Positions 29,516 through 38,808 of a stretch of 64,000 nucleotides of DNA are shown one piece after another. The DNA comes from Rhizobium sp. 9140 (GTDB taxonomy: Bacteria; Pseudomonadota; Alphaproteobacteria; Rhizobiales; Rhizobiaceae): positions 62,001-126,000 of the forward strand of contig NZ_FJUR01000006.1 in NCBI RefSeq assembly GCF_900067135.1. The letters are read 5' to 3'. The notes beneath the pieces were generated by a model. It was not told the DNA's origin. It saw only the letters and a list, made by a program, of their open reading frames with translations, and did no database searches. The position numbers and the translations under genes were made by a program. Every line of letters starts with the position of its first letter. Positions within the stretch are counted from its first letter, which is position 1.

Positions 29516-30673
29516 ATGAGCAACTTCATCTTCAACACTACGAAATCCATCATCTCCGAAGTCGGCGCCAGCGCCCGGATTGCCGAGATCGCCGGCTCCA
29601 CCCTCGGAAACCGTGTCGTGCTCGTCACTGACAAGCTTCTGCGCAAGCTGGGCCTGATCGATCCGGCGCTCGCTTCCTTCGCCAAGGCCGGCATCGAAGT
29701 GGTCATCTTCGACGACATCGACGCCGATCCGCCGGAAAAGAATGTTCTCGAACTGGCTGCGCTCATAAAGTCCCACAACGCGACAGGCGTCATTGCCATC
29801 GGCGGCGGTTCTCCGATGGATGTCTCAAAGGTCGCGGCGCTGATTGCCAAGGGTGGCGAAGAGCTGAACGACGTCTACGGCGTCAATGTCGCGAAGGGTC
29901 CGCGTCTGCCGCTCGTTCTCGTTCCGACGACGGCCGGAACCGGTTCCGAAGTCACGCCGATTGCGATCATCACCACCGGTGGCGCGGAAAAGAAGGGTGT
30001 CGTAACCCCTCTCCTCCTGCCCGACATCGCGGTTCTCGACGCTGACCTGACGCTCGGCCTGCCGCCGGCAGTGACCGCCGCGACGGGTATCGACGCCATG
30101 GTGCATGCGATCGAATCCTACGCTTCGGCATCTGCCAACAATAACCCGGTGTCGAACGGTCTTTCCAAGCAGGCATTGCGTCTGCTGGGCGCCAATATTC
30201 GCGAAGCGACGTTCAACGGTCAGAATCGTGAAGCTCGCGCCGGCATGCTGCTCGGCTCGCTGCTCGCCGGTCAGGCTTTCGCCAATTCGCCGGTGGCCGC
30301 CGTTCATGCGCTGGCCTACCCGATCGGCGGTCACTTCCACGTGCCGCACGGGCTTTCCAACGCGCTGGTTCTGACGCATGTCCTGCGTTTCAACCTGTCC
30401 AAGGGCGCGAAATTCTATGCTGAGATCGCTGCCGACGCCTTCCCCGAACTTGCCAACGTGCCGTTGGAGCAGCGCGCCGAGGCCTTCATCGAGGCTCTGG
30501 ACAAGCTCGGCAAGGAGCTGAAAGTGCCGCAGACCTTGCGTGAGGTGAACATTCCCCGCGACGCGCTACCGATGATGGCGCGCGATGCGATGAAGCAGAC
30601 CCGCCTTCTCGTCAATAATCCGCGCGAAGTCACGGAAGCCGACGCGCTGGCGATCTACGAAGCCGCCTACTAA
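29516..30673 (+). CDS. Iron-containing alcohol dehydrogenase (4-hydroxybutyrate-dehydrogenase-like)
   Basis: A group III NAD(P)-dependent alcohol dehydrogenase (385 residues) with the cofactor motif GGGSPMDVSK, the PTTAGTGSEVTPIA segment and metal-binding histidines in AVHALAYPIGGHFHVPHG. The ATG at 29516 gives MSNFIFNTTKSI. Next to a succinate-semialdehyde-dehydrogenase-like gene and an IclR regulator, it recalls the Agrobacterium blcB/attL step that oxidises 4-hydroxybutyrate. That substrate is inferred; other 1,n-hydroxy acids or diols are possible. Confidence 0.88.
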   Translation: MSNFIFNTTKSIISEVGASARIAEIAGSTLGNRVVLVTDKLLRKLGLIDPALASFAKAGIEVVIFDDIDADPPEKNVLELAALIKSHNATGVIAIGGGSPMDVSKVAALIAKGGEELNDVYGVNVAKGPRLPLVLVPTTAGTGSEVTPIAIITTGGAEKKGVVTPLLLPDIAVLDADLTLGLPPAVTAATGIDAMVHAIESYASASANNNPVSNGLSKQALRLLGANIREATFNGQNREARAGMLLGSLLAGQAFANSPVAAVHALAYPIGGHFHVPHGLSNALVLTHVLRFNLSKGAKFYAEIAADAFPELANVPLEQRAEAFIEALDKLGKELKVPQTLREVNIPRDALPMMARDAMKQTRLLVNNPREVTEADALAIYEAAY

Positions 30674-30717
30674 CCCAACAAATACGGGTCCGGCGAAAGC
30701 TAATCGAACAGACGACG

Positions 30718-30745
30718 CCCGCACCGGTTCCGGTGCGGGGTTTTG
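30718..30745 (+). terminator. Intrinsic terminator after the iron alcohol dehydrogenase gene
   Basis: Arms CCCGCACCGG and CCGGTGCGGG with a 2-base loop are followed by GTTTTGT. It is the strongest terminator-like signal in the window and lies between two genes of the same direction, so the aldehyde dehydrogenase gene may depend on read-through or its own promoter. Confidence 0.8.
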
Positions 30746-30794
30746 TCCCTGTCGGTCAGTCGCCCTGACCCCCCCCGAGAACAGGAAGAGCATC

Positions 30795-32252
30795 ATGTTG
30801 GAAACTGTCAAAGCATCCGGCTGGCTTCGTGAAGCCAATCTGATTGGCGGCGAATGGGTTGCAGCCGATAGCGGCAAGACCATCGACGTCACCGATCCCG
30901 CAACCGGCCGCGTCATCGGCACGATCCCCTATGCCGGCAAGTCCGAAACGCAGCGCGCCATTGCCGCCGCCTCGGCCGCCTTCCCTGCCTGGTCGGCGAA
31001 GACCGCTGCCGAACGCGCCAACCTTCTCTTGGAAATGGCTCGCCTCGTTCGCGAAAACATCGACGCGCTGGCCAGCCTGCTGACGCTGGAACAGGGCAAG
31101 CCATTGGCCGAAGCCAAGGGCGAAGTCGCAATCAGCGCGGCCTATATCCAGTGGTTTGCCGAGGAAGCCCGTCGGGTTAACGGCGAGATTATCCCCTCCC
31201 CGTGGAAGGATCGCCGTATCCTCGTCACCCGCGAGCCTGTCGGCGTCGTCGGCGCCATCACGCCGTGGAACTTTCCGCTGTCGATGATTGCCCGCAAGCT
31301 GGGTGCTGCACTTGCAGCCGGTTGCACCATCGTCGTCAAGCCGGCCGAGTTCACACCCTATTGCGGTCTCGCATGGGGGCTCCTCGCCGAAAAGGCAGGC
31401 ATCCCGGCCGGTGTGGTCAATATCGTCACGGGCGCTGCCAGCGAGATCGGTGGCGAACTGACGGCCAGCTCCATTGTCCGGAAAATCACCTTCACCGGCT
31501 CCACCCGCGTCGGCAAGTTGCTGTACAACCAGTCGTCCGACACGATGAAGCGCCTGTCGATGGAGCTGGGCGGCAATGCGCCGTTCATCGTTTTCGATGA
31601 CGCTGATATCGATCGGGCTGTCGAGGGCGCCATTGCCGCAAAGTACCGCAATTCCGGGCAGACCTGCGTCTGCACCAACCGCTTCTATATCCAGGACGGC
31701 ATCTACGACGCTTTCGCCGAAAAGTTCGCCGCTCGGGTCAAGGCACTCAAAGTCGGTAACGGTTTCGAAGCCGGGAGCGAGCAGGGTCCGCTGATTAACG
31801 AAGCGGCTGTGAAGAAGGTTGAGGATCACATCGGTGATGCGCTTGCCAAGGGCGCTCGCACGCTGGTTGGTGGCAAGCGTCACGACCTAGGCTTCACCTT
31901 CTACGAGCCGACGGTTCTGGCTGATGCGACCTCCGATATGGTCGTGGCACGCGAGGAAACCTTCGGTCCGCTTTCGGTCCTGTTCCGTTTCAAGGACGAG
32001 AAGGAAGCAATCGACGCGGCCAATGCCACCGAGTTCGGTCTTGCTGCCTACATCTACACCCGCGATCTCGCCCGTACCTTCCGCGTCTCCTCGGCGCTGG
32101 AATATGGCATGGTCGGCATCAACGAAGGTATCATCACGACGGAAGTCGCGCCCTTCGGCGGTGTCAAGGAAAGCGGCATGGGTCGTGAAGGCTCGGTCCA
32201 CGGCCTCGATGACTACCTCAACATCAAGTATCTGAGCGTCGGCGGTCTCTAA
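30795..32252 (+). CDS. Succinate-semialdehyde-dehydrogenase-like aldehyde dehydrogenase
   Basis: An NAD(P)-dependent aldehyde dehydrogenase of 485 residues, closest in motifs to GabD: TLEQGKPLAEAKGE, the catalytic glutamate in MELGGNAPFIVF and the catalytic cysteine in NSGQTCVCTNRF. It would oxidise the aldehyde made by the preceding alcohol dehydrogenase, giving succinate if the substrate is 4-hydroxybutyrate. The start ATG 30795 has AGGAAGAG upstream. It is the last gene of the cluster. Confidence 0.92.
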   Translation: MLETVKASGWLREANLIGGEWVAADSGKTIDVTDPATGRVIGTIPYAGKSETQRAIAAASAAFPAWSAKTAAERANLLLEMARLVRENIDALASLLTLEQGKPLAEAKGEVAISAAYIQWFAEEARRVNGEIIPSPWKDRRILVTREPVGVVGAITPWNFPLSMIARKLGAALAAGCTIVVKPAEFTPYCGLAWGLLAEKAGIPAGVVNIVTGAASEIGGELTASSIVRKITFTGSTRVGKLLYNQSSDTMKRLSMELGGNAPFIVFDDADIDRAVEGAIAAKYRNSGQTCVCTNRFYIQDGIYDAFAEKFAARVKALKVGNGFEAGSEQGPLINEAAVKKVEDHIGDALAKGARTLVGGKRHDLGFTFYEPTVLADATSDMVVAREETFGPLSVLFRFKDEKEAIDAANATEFGLAAYIYTRDLARTFRVSSALEYGMVGINEGIITTEVAPFGGVKESGMGREGSVHGLDDYLNIKYLSVGGL

Positions 32253-32260
32253 ATCGTTTT

Positions 32261-32286
32261 CAGGGCGCGGCCATGGTTGCGCCCTG
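32261..32286. terminator. Hairpin between convergent genes
   Basis: CAGGGCGC (32261-32268) pairs perfectly with GCGCCCTG (32279-32286). It lies just after the aldehyde dehydrogenase stop and next to the end of the opposing TetR fragment, so it may serve both directions. Confidence 0.6.
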
Positions 32287-32290
32287 ACCA

Positions 32291-32734
32291 TCAGGTCTTT
32301 CGAAAACCGTCCGTCTGGGTTGCCACGATCTTGTCGGCGATCGCCTCACGGGCGGCTTCGGTCTCGCCTTCCATCGGGCGATACCAGATCGACAGCCAGT
32401 TTACCGCGCCGAGAATTGCCTTGGCGGTGATGGATATGTCGAGTGCACGGATCGAGCCATCGGCGATCCCTTCTTCCAAAGTCTGCTTGAAAAGACCTTC
32501 GAACCGTCTGCGAATGGCGATCAGTTCGTCCAGCGTCTTGCGCTGGTCGGGCGTGGTTGCCGCGAGCCTGTGCATGTGAACGCCCTGTACGACCACGGCT
32601 TCGAAGGCGGCGTTGCGCATCATCGCCATGGCATGAGCCTTGATCATCGCGGTCAGCCGTTCAGCCGCTGGGCCAGTCGATTGCATGGCCTGCTGGACGG
32701 GTAAAAACAGCCGTTCCATGCCTGAGAACGGCGG
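32291..32734 (-). pseudogene. TetR-family regulator, C-terminal part only
   Basis: The frame encodes a TetR-like ligand domain (AILGAVNWLSIWYRPMEGET is the typical last-helix region) but no helix-turn-helix. The upstream boundary coincides with the likely IS21 end near 32735, which removed the DNA-binding part. The ATG at 32719 is internal. It was probably a regulator of its own neighbour that is now lost. Confidence 0.8.
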
Positions 32735-33407
32735 TGCAAAATTCGTCCACGGAAGCGGCGGGATAGTCCTGCTGCGCCGGAGTAAAACCCGGCCACCTAT
32801 TTACCCTTCTGCGACGACAGCAGGAGGGCGTGGGGATCTACACCGTGGAACTTTATCTGAGGGTTCGCCTGGCCGTCTCTGAGGGGATGAGCCGGCGTCA
32901 GGCTGCAAAGCATTTCAACATATCGCGCGACAGCGTGGCGAAGATGGTGGCCTATTCGACGCCGCCTGGTTATCAGCGTCGCTCGCCGATCCGTCGACCG
33001 AAGCTGGATGCATTCGTTTCGACGATCGAGCATTGGCTCGATGAGGATCTGAAGGTGCCGCGCAAGCAGCGCCATACCGCCAAGCGGGTGTTCGACCGCC
33101 TGCGCGACGAATGCGGTTTCACCGGCGGTTACACGATCATCAAGGATTATATACGCGAGCGGGATCAGCGTCGGCAGGAGGTGTTCGTGCCTCTGTCGCA
33201 TCCGCCCGGACACGCGCAGGCCGACTTCGGCGAGGCGACTGTGGTGATCGGCGGCGTCGAGCAGAAGGCCCGCTTCTTCGTTCTGGATCTGCCGCACAGT
33301 GACGGCTGCTATGTGCGGGCCTATCCGGCGGCGGTGGCCGAGGCCTGGGTTGATGGCCATATCCACGCATTCGCCTTCTTCGGGGCCGTGCCGCAGTCGA
33401 TCGTGTA
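32735..33407 (+). mobile_element. IS21-family insertion sequence, left part only
   Basis: A TG-starting end (TGCAAAATTCGTCCACGG at 32735) precedes an istA gene that stops abruptly at the Tn3 terminal repeat (33408). The rest of istA, all of istB and the right end are missing. The left boundary is estimated from where the TetR fragment begins. Confidence 0.7.
32830..33407 (+). pseudogene. istA: IS21 transposase IstA, N-terminal 192 residues
   Basis: The fragment opens MGIYTVELYLRVRLAVSEG with the IstA helix-turn-helix (SRRQAAKHFNISRDSVAKMV) and the start of the integrase core (GHAQADFGEATVVIGG, first catalytic Asp). Complete IstA proteins are about 500 residues. The stop is created by the first base of the Tn3 repeat. 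Confidence 0.87.
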
Positions 33408-33440
33408 GGGGCTCCGTGGGCATTTCTGCAATAATACCCG

Positions 33441-36410
33441 CTAAGGGAAAGCGAAGTTGTTTGGATTGAAACGGTTAGCGCGGATCGGCCTGAAGCGTTC
33501 GAGGGGTCGGTCAATTTCGTTCCAGAGATAGTCGCCGGTGAGTGCGATATGAGCCCAGGGAAGTGGTGCGACTTGGGAGAGCAGCTCGGCGGGAATATCG
33601 ATGCCCTGGGTGCGGACATAATCGACAGCGCGGCTGAGATAGACGGTGTTCCACAGGATAATGGCGTTGACGACGAGGTTGAGACCTGACGCCCGATAGG
33701 CCATGGTTTCCGCCACGCGGTTGCGCAGCTCGCCAAGCTGGTGGAGGAAGACCGCCCGGGCAAGGGCGTGACGGCTTTCACCCTTGTTGAGGATGGCATG
33801 CGATCTGCGCCGGAGCTTGGTGTCGAGCAACCAGTCGCAGATGAAGATCGAGCGTTCAATCCGGCCCATTTCGCGTAGCGCCTGATTGAGCCGATTTTGC
33901 CGAGGCGATGCGGCAAGCTTCTTGAGGATGACGGACGGCGGCACGAGGCCCGCGCCAATCGATGACTTCAGCCGCAAGACCTCATCCCAGTGCTGCTCGA
34001 TGACATCCATGTTGACGGCTCCCGAGATCAGCGCCCCGAGCGGGTCGTACGCCGCGTCGGGATCGATGACGAAGAGCCTGCGATTGCCGAGATTGCGGAT
34101 ACGAGGAATGAGCCTATAGCCGAAGCCATGGAACATAGCGAATGTCGTTTCGGTCGCGCCGGCGGTATCGGTTGCATGCTCATGGATTTCGACGGAGCTT
34201 TCGTTGTGAAGGAGGCCGTCGAGCACGTAGGGCGCTTCGCTCTCGGACGCCTGGATCATCCGGGAGAAGAAGGAGGCGAAACGATTGGACAGGAAGCCAT
34301 AGACCGAAGCACCTGGTCTTTTGCCGTATTTTGCATTGTATTCGAGGCTGGCTTCACCGCGCCCGCCTGCCGGAAAGAACTGCCCGTCCGAGGAGGAGAT
34401 ATGACCGTCGCCCCAGACCGCGGCGAAGGGATGAGCCTGCTGCGCATCGACCAGCACGGCGGTCGCCGTAGCATAGGTTTCCGAGCGCAGATGCCTATCT
34501 ACCATCAGCATCATCTGGTGGATCGTGACGCCGCGTGAGCTTTCCGCCATGCGTTCAGCACCGGCGTTGGTGGCGTCGGCAAGGATAGCGGCCATCAGCG
34601 CCGGCTCGTCGTTCGCCGTCTCGCCGGTGCGATAGTGTGTGAAGCTGTCAAGGAACCTGGTCCAGCTGTGGACCTCGGCAAGCAGGCTGGTGATCCTGAT
34701 CCGGGGAACGAGGATGTAAAGACGCCGGCTGAGCGCGACGATCCCGTCACGCTCCTCCTCGCGGATCGGGGAGACCGACAAACCCTTGTCGGAAATAGCC
34801 GCATCCGGAATGGCGTTGGCGGCCGCCGCCCTTGCCAGCTCTTTGAGTTTCGCGTCGAGCGTGGCGGTGCGTTCGGCTCGCCATTCGGCAAAGCTGTCAG
34901 GGATGGCAAGCCCGAGCCGGCCTTCGGCGCGCATCAGGGCAAAGATCGGTCGAGGCAGAAGATAATCCTCGAAACTGCGCCATGCTCGGCTGCCATCAAC
35001 CCATATGTCACCGGCCCGCAGGCGCTCCCGAAGGTGAACGAGTACCGCCACTTCCCAAGCCCGAAGGTCGATGGTGACACCGTCCGAGCGCACACGTCGC
35101 CGCCACTTGCGCGTCATGAACGCGAACGGCACCTGCGCGGGTAGTTTCCTGCCACTGTAGAGCGCACGCAGATGATCCACTGCCTTCAAAACCGGATCAT
35201 CGGGACGAAACGACCGGAAAGAGAACGCGCCGAACATGAGCCTGCCCAGCTTTCGCAGCGATTTGTGCCGCTCTATGAGCTCATCGAATTCGTCGCTGCG
35301 ATCGGGGCGCACGACGGACCTGGCTGCGGCCACGCTGGCGGTCAATCCGTCCCAGCCGAGTGAGACTGCAATTGCGGATGCGAGATCGGTGTTGTTCTCA
35401 CGGGCGGCCAGAAGCGCCTCGCCAAGCTTGAGATGATCGAGCGCCACCCCATCAAGAATCTCGGCTTCTTTCAGCCGGCGTTCTGTGCGGCTAAGTTCAG
35501 CCTTGCGCCGGGTGCTGCCGATCAGTTTGCAGAACATGTCGATCGCAAGGTCGGTGATTGCCGCCTGCCTCTCGATGACGAACGCCGTCAGCGTGGCGTA
35601 GCGGCGCTCGGATGTAAGGCGTCGTATCTCACGGGCATGCAGAATGCGGGCGTCCCGGGCGATGATGCCATAGCGGTTGGCATGGATCGTTTTACGTCGC
35701 TCATCGGAAATCGCCGCCGAACGCAGAACCTCAAGCCGGGCAATCAGGCCCTTGAGGTTTTTCAGTTTCGTCCCCTCCGGCGCTTCCGCAATCCAGCCGA
35801 GATGGCTCCGATCGCCGGACCGATCGATGAGAAGCTGATCAAGCGCCTCGATGGACGGTTGCTCCATGCCCCGGATCAAGCCGCGATAAGCCTGTCGTCG
35901 CGCTGCCGCCCGGCCCGCCATCGCCAGACGTATCAGCAGTTCCGGCACAGGAACGAGCAGCTTCCTCTCCTTCAGGGCTTCGATCACGGCCTTGGTGATC
36001 GGCTCGCCTTGTTCGGTAGCGGCTGCCTCGCGTGCCGCCGCGGTGATCAGGGATCGATAATCGCTCGCCCGGACGGGCCGGAGATCCAGTGCGACGACAA
36101 TCTCCCGCGTATGTTCTCGACGGGTTTCCTCCCGCTGGGCATAGAGTGCGAACACCGCAGCGTCGATGCCCAACTGGTCGGCGACAACGGAGACGACTGC
36201 CTGAGGCGGAACTTCCCCAGCGCGGAGCGGACGACCGAGATCACGCACCAGGGCGAGTTGGATGGCAAAACCCAGACGATTATGCGATCGGCGATGCGCC
36301 CTGGCGAAAGCGATGTCCTCAGCGGACAGCGCATAGCGCGCGAGGGCCTCTTCATAAACATCGGGTGGGTCGAACAGAACGGTGCGCGACTGCGCGTCGA
36401 GGAAGGCCAT
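33441..36410 (-). CDS. tnpA: Tn3-family transposase TnpA
   Basis: Full-length (989 residues) DDE transposase that cuts the 38-base repeats and performs replicative transposition. The amino part carries the DNA-binding region, and the carboxy half contains [37 protein letters not shown] and the final NAIILWNTVYLSRA block typical of Tn3. The stop lies within the left inverted repeat. It is intact, unlike the frameshifted relative at 1622-4707, to which it is related but clearly distinct. Confidence 0.94.
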   Translation of the reverse strand: MAFLDAQSRTVLFDPPDVYEEALARYALSAEDIAFARAHRRSHNRLGFAIQLALVRDLGRPLRAGEVPPQAVVSVVADQLGIDAAVFALYAQREETRREHTREIVVALDLRPVRASDYRSLITAAAREAAATEQGEPITKAVIEALKERKLLVPVPELLIRLAMAGRAAARRQAYRGLIRGMEQPSIEALDQLLIDRSGDRSHLGWIAEAPEGTKLKNLKGLIARLEVLRSAAISDERRKTIHANRYGIIARDARILHAREIRRLTSERRYATLTAFVIERQAAITDLAIDMFCKLIGSTRRKAELSRTERRLKEAEILDGVALDHLKLGEALLAARENNTDLASAIAVSLGWDGLTASVAAARSVVRPDRSDEFDELIERHKSLRKLGRLMFGAFSFRSFRPDDPVLKAVDHLRALYSGRKLPAQVPFAFMTRKWRRRVRSDGVTIDLRAWEVAVLVHLRERLRAGDIWVDGSRAWRSFEDYLLPRPIFALMRAEGRLGLAIPDSFAEWRAERTATLDAKLKELARAAAANAIPDAAISDKGLSVSPIREEERDGIVALSRRLYILVPRIRITSLLAEVHSWTRFLDSFTHYRTGETANDEPALMAAILADATNAGAERMAESSRGVTIHQMMLMVDRHLRSETYATATAVLVDAQQAHPFAAVWGDGHISSSDGQFFPAGGRGEASLEYNAKYGKRPGASVYGFLSNRFASFFSRMIQASESEAPYVLDGLLHNESSVEIHEHATDTAGATETTFAMFHGFGYRLIPRIRNLGNRRLFVIDPDAAYDPLGALISGAVNMDVIEQHWDEVLRLKSSIGAGLVPPSVILKKLAASPRQNRLNQALREMGRIERSIFICDWLLDTKLRRRSHAILNKGESRHALARAVFLHQLGELRNRVAETMAYRASGLNLVVNAIILWNTVYLSRAVDYVRTQGIDIPAELLSQVAPLPWAHIALTGDYLWNEIDRPLERFRPIRANRFNPNNFAFP

Positions 36411-36425
36411 CGGTCACACCCGCTC

Positions 36426-37031
36426 TCAAACTGGGGGAGCAGGCTCATCTTCTTTGCCCGGTCCGGTCCATCCGGTTCGCCGCAATGTATCGATGAGAGT
36501 CGAGCGCGGCACCTTGAATGTCCGACACACCGACGCCTTGCTGGCGCCGGCTTCCAGCGCCGCCAGAATCTGCTCAACCTTTTCGGTGTCGATCGTCGGT
36601 GGCCTACCGCCCTTGCGACCGCGCCGGCGTGCCGCCGCCAGTCCAGCGTTGACCCGCTCCGTGATCAGCACTCTCTCGTATTCGGCGAGCGTGCCAAACA
36701 GGTTGAACAGGAACGCACCGTGCGAATTCGTCGTGTCGATAGCTTCCGTCAAAGAGCGGAAGGCGACCCCGCGCATCTTCAGATCCTCAACGATTCTGAT
36801 CAGGTGGGAGAGTGATCGGCCCAGACGGTCGAGCTTCCAAACGACCAGCACGTCACCCTCGCACAATTCCGCAAGGCAAGCCTTCAGCCCCGGCCGATCG
36901 TCGCGCGCGCCCGAAGCGCGATCCTGATGCAGGTGACGCTGATCGACCCCGGCCGCGAGCAGGGCGTCGCGCTGCAAGGCAACCGACTGCCGCTCATCAC
37001 CGCTCGATACCCGCATGTAACCGATCAACAT
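36426..37031 (-). CDS. tnpR: Serine resolvase TnpR
   Basis: A small serine recombinase that resolves cointegrates. The catalytic serine lies in GYMRVSSGDE at the start, KLDRLGRSLSHL and EYERVLITERVNAGLAAAR follow, and the carboxy helix-turn-helix is ASKASVCRTFKVPRSTLID. The ATG at 37031 (MLIGYMRVS) is chosen; an in-frame TTG at 37040 adds three residues. It lies 15 bases upstream of tnpA on the same strand. Confidence 0.93.
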   Translation of the reverse strand: MLIGYMRVSSGDERQSVALQRDALLAAGVDQRHLHQDRASGARDDRPGLKACLAELCEGDVLVVWKLDRLGRSLSHLIRIVEDLKMRGVAFRSLTEAIDTTNSHGAFLFNLFGTLAEYERVLITERVNAGLAAARRRGRKGGRPPTIDTEKVEQILAALEAGASKASVCRTFKVPRSTLIDTLRRTGWTGPGKEDEPAPPV

Positions 37032-37040
37032 GCACGACAA

Positions 37041-37178
37041 ACCTCAAATTCCGTGTTGCCGCACAGTCTCACATTCCGACAGGGTTTGTCGCGCAAATAA
37101 TTGCCCAGTCACCCCGTCGATTTCGACCCGCCGAACCGCTACGCGGAAATCATCTGTTTTCCGTCACACCAAAAATCT
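37041..37178. promoter_or_regulatory. Probable resolution (res) and promoter region of the Tn3 transposon
   Basis: The only non-coding interval of the transposon, between tnpR and the right repeat. It contains TTGTCGCGCAAATAATTG-like AT-rich tracts of the kind bound by resolvase. The three res subsites were not individually resolved. Confidence 0.45.
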
Positions 37179-37216
37179 CTTAGCGGGTAATATTGCAGAG
37201 ATTCCCACGGAGCCCC

Positions 37217-38577
37217 TTGAAGCGCATCGCCAGGCGTCGCATCTCGACAAACGCCTCAGATCCCTGCTTCAGGGCGTCGACCTTCCTTGCCTGCCGGTCC
37301 GTCAGCAGGCCTCGCGGCTTGATACATAGCGCCGCGGCAACCACCGGAGAGATTGCATGACCGGTTTCGGGATCTCGAACCGGTTCCGACTTCAACGCGG
37401 CGGGCGGTACATCATCGGCCTGTCCCCTTTCGGCCCGCCGCCAAGCTCCGAGCAACCGCTCCAGATTGGCGAAGCTGCCGGTGTAGCCGCGCTGCTTGAC
37501 GTCGTGAAACAGATGCCGTCCGCGCCGGTTCCCATCCTTCCAGCATTGCGCAAGGAAGGCTTCGAAATACCATGGTGATGTGGGGTTCAGTGCTGCTCGT
37601 CGCCTGTCTTGTGGAGCCTCGAACTTGAGCCACTTCGTTATGCTGCGACGCTCATAGCCGGTCCGTCTGGCGATCTCGCTGTAGGACAGCCCTTGCTGGC
37701 GCAAGGCATGGAGCATGTCGAATATCTCCTGGCGAGATTGCCTATGCGCAAGACGGGCGCGCCGGCGATGTGTCGCAGCGTCAACAATTGCGTCCTCCGA
37801 AAGAATGGCCCTGCCGGTGGCACGCCCGGAAAGGCTCATCTGTTCTTCGATGGCCGAACGAAGGTTCTGGACCAGATGAAACCGATCGGCGACCTGCCGG
37901 GCCTGCGGTGCGCCTTCACGGGTGGCCTGCGCATACAGGCCGCAGCGGTCGCGGCTGACAATCTCGATGGAAGGATGACTCCGAAGCCACTTGGCCGCAT
38001 TCTCGACGCTACGGTCATCCAGTATGTCAATAACCGAGCGGCGCTCGAGGTCGACCATGATGGTCCCATAGCTCGTCGCGCGCCGCCAACTCCAATCATC
38101 GATACCGACCACCCGTATCTTGGAATTGCGTTGGGCAACTGCAGCATCCCGTTTCAGTTGCCGCAGGATAGTGTCGTCGCTGACCGGTATGCCGAGCCGT
38201 TGCATCAACCGCTCGCCAGGACGGCCGCCAGTGCTATGGCCGAGCAAGCCAACAATCTCTCCGACCCTTCTTGTCCGACGCGCGTATGGATCAGCTACCA
38301 TCGGAAGACGGTCGGTGAACGTTCGTCGTGCGCATTCCCCATGTGCACATCGCCAGCGGCTCAGCAGGAGCTTCACTGTCACGGGCTTGCCCTGGACTGG
38401 CAGATCCTGGAGGCTGCGGCAGGACCAGCCATGCCGACTTCGGCTTCGACATCCACAATCGGGGCATACTCCGATCTTGGATCCAGCTGCGGAAACAACC
38501 CAACCGTGATCAACGGTGAGCGCGACACCCAGTACTTTGACCCCTGGACCGGGCGACCATTTCGATTTCGTTCGCAT
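37217..38577 (-). pseudogene. ISL3-family transposase, C-terminus missing
   Basis: About 453 of 541 residues remain, including the zinc-binding amino part, DDE core start (VVGIDDWSWRR) and QARQVADRFHLVQNLR. The carboxy end, with the final catalytic glutamate region present in the complete copy, was removed by the Tn3 transposon; a stop inside the Tn3 repeat closes the frame. Confidence 0.87.
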
Positions 38578-38637
38578 GCCCGCCCATAGCCAAAACCTCG
38601 CTAACGGCGAATGAACCACACAAAGTGAGGAAGAACC
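37217..38637 (-). mobile_element. ISL3-family insertion sequence, copy 2, 3' part removed by Tn3
   Basis: The segment matches the complete copy at 56252-57946 and retains its terminal repeat on the right (ending GGAAGAACC at 38637). It stops on the left where the Tn3 repeat begins. On the right it joins the interior of an IS6-family element, TCAAAAAC, as though ISL3 had inserted there. Confidence 0.88.
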
Positions 38638-38773
38638 TCAAAAACACTCCGCCCTCGCCACCCACATTCATCGGATCCGCGCCATGGCGCACTGGAAGGC
38701 CGTGACCGGCGCAACTGCCTGAGTTTAACTGAAAGCGCTTCGTCCGGCCTCAGTCGAACAACGTGACAACGCC
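38638..38773 (+). mobile_element. IS6-family remnant (3' end)
   Basis: The 136 bases match the end of the two complete IS6-type copies (transposase tail HSALATHIHRIR and the terminal repeat ending AACGTGACAACGCC). One base differs from the complete copies (CGCGCC for CGCGTC), so it derives from a separate copy. The rest was replaced by ISL3 copy 2. Confidence 0.85.
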
Positions 38774-38808
38774 GTTCTGAACGTTCGTGACAATTGGTGG
38801 CGAATAAG

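Larger units (their letters stand above)
33408..37216 (-). mobile_element. Complete Tn3-family transposon with tnpA and tnpR
   Basis: Terminal inverted repeats of 38 bases lie at 33408-33445 and 37179-37216; both start GGGGCTCCGTGGG and end ACCCGCTAAG, with few differences. The element is 3,809 bases and carries only tnpA, tnpR and a resolution site. The flanking 5 bases (GTGTA and TTGAA) differ; the left flank is an IS21 istA gene and the right flank an ISL3 transposase gene. This shows recombination after insertion, since one insertion cannot split two different genes. Confidence 0.92.
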
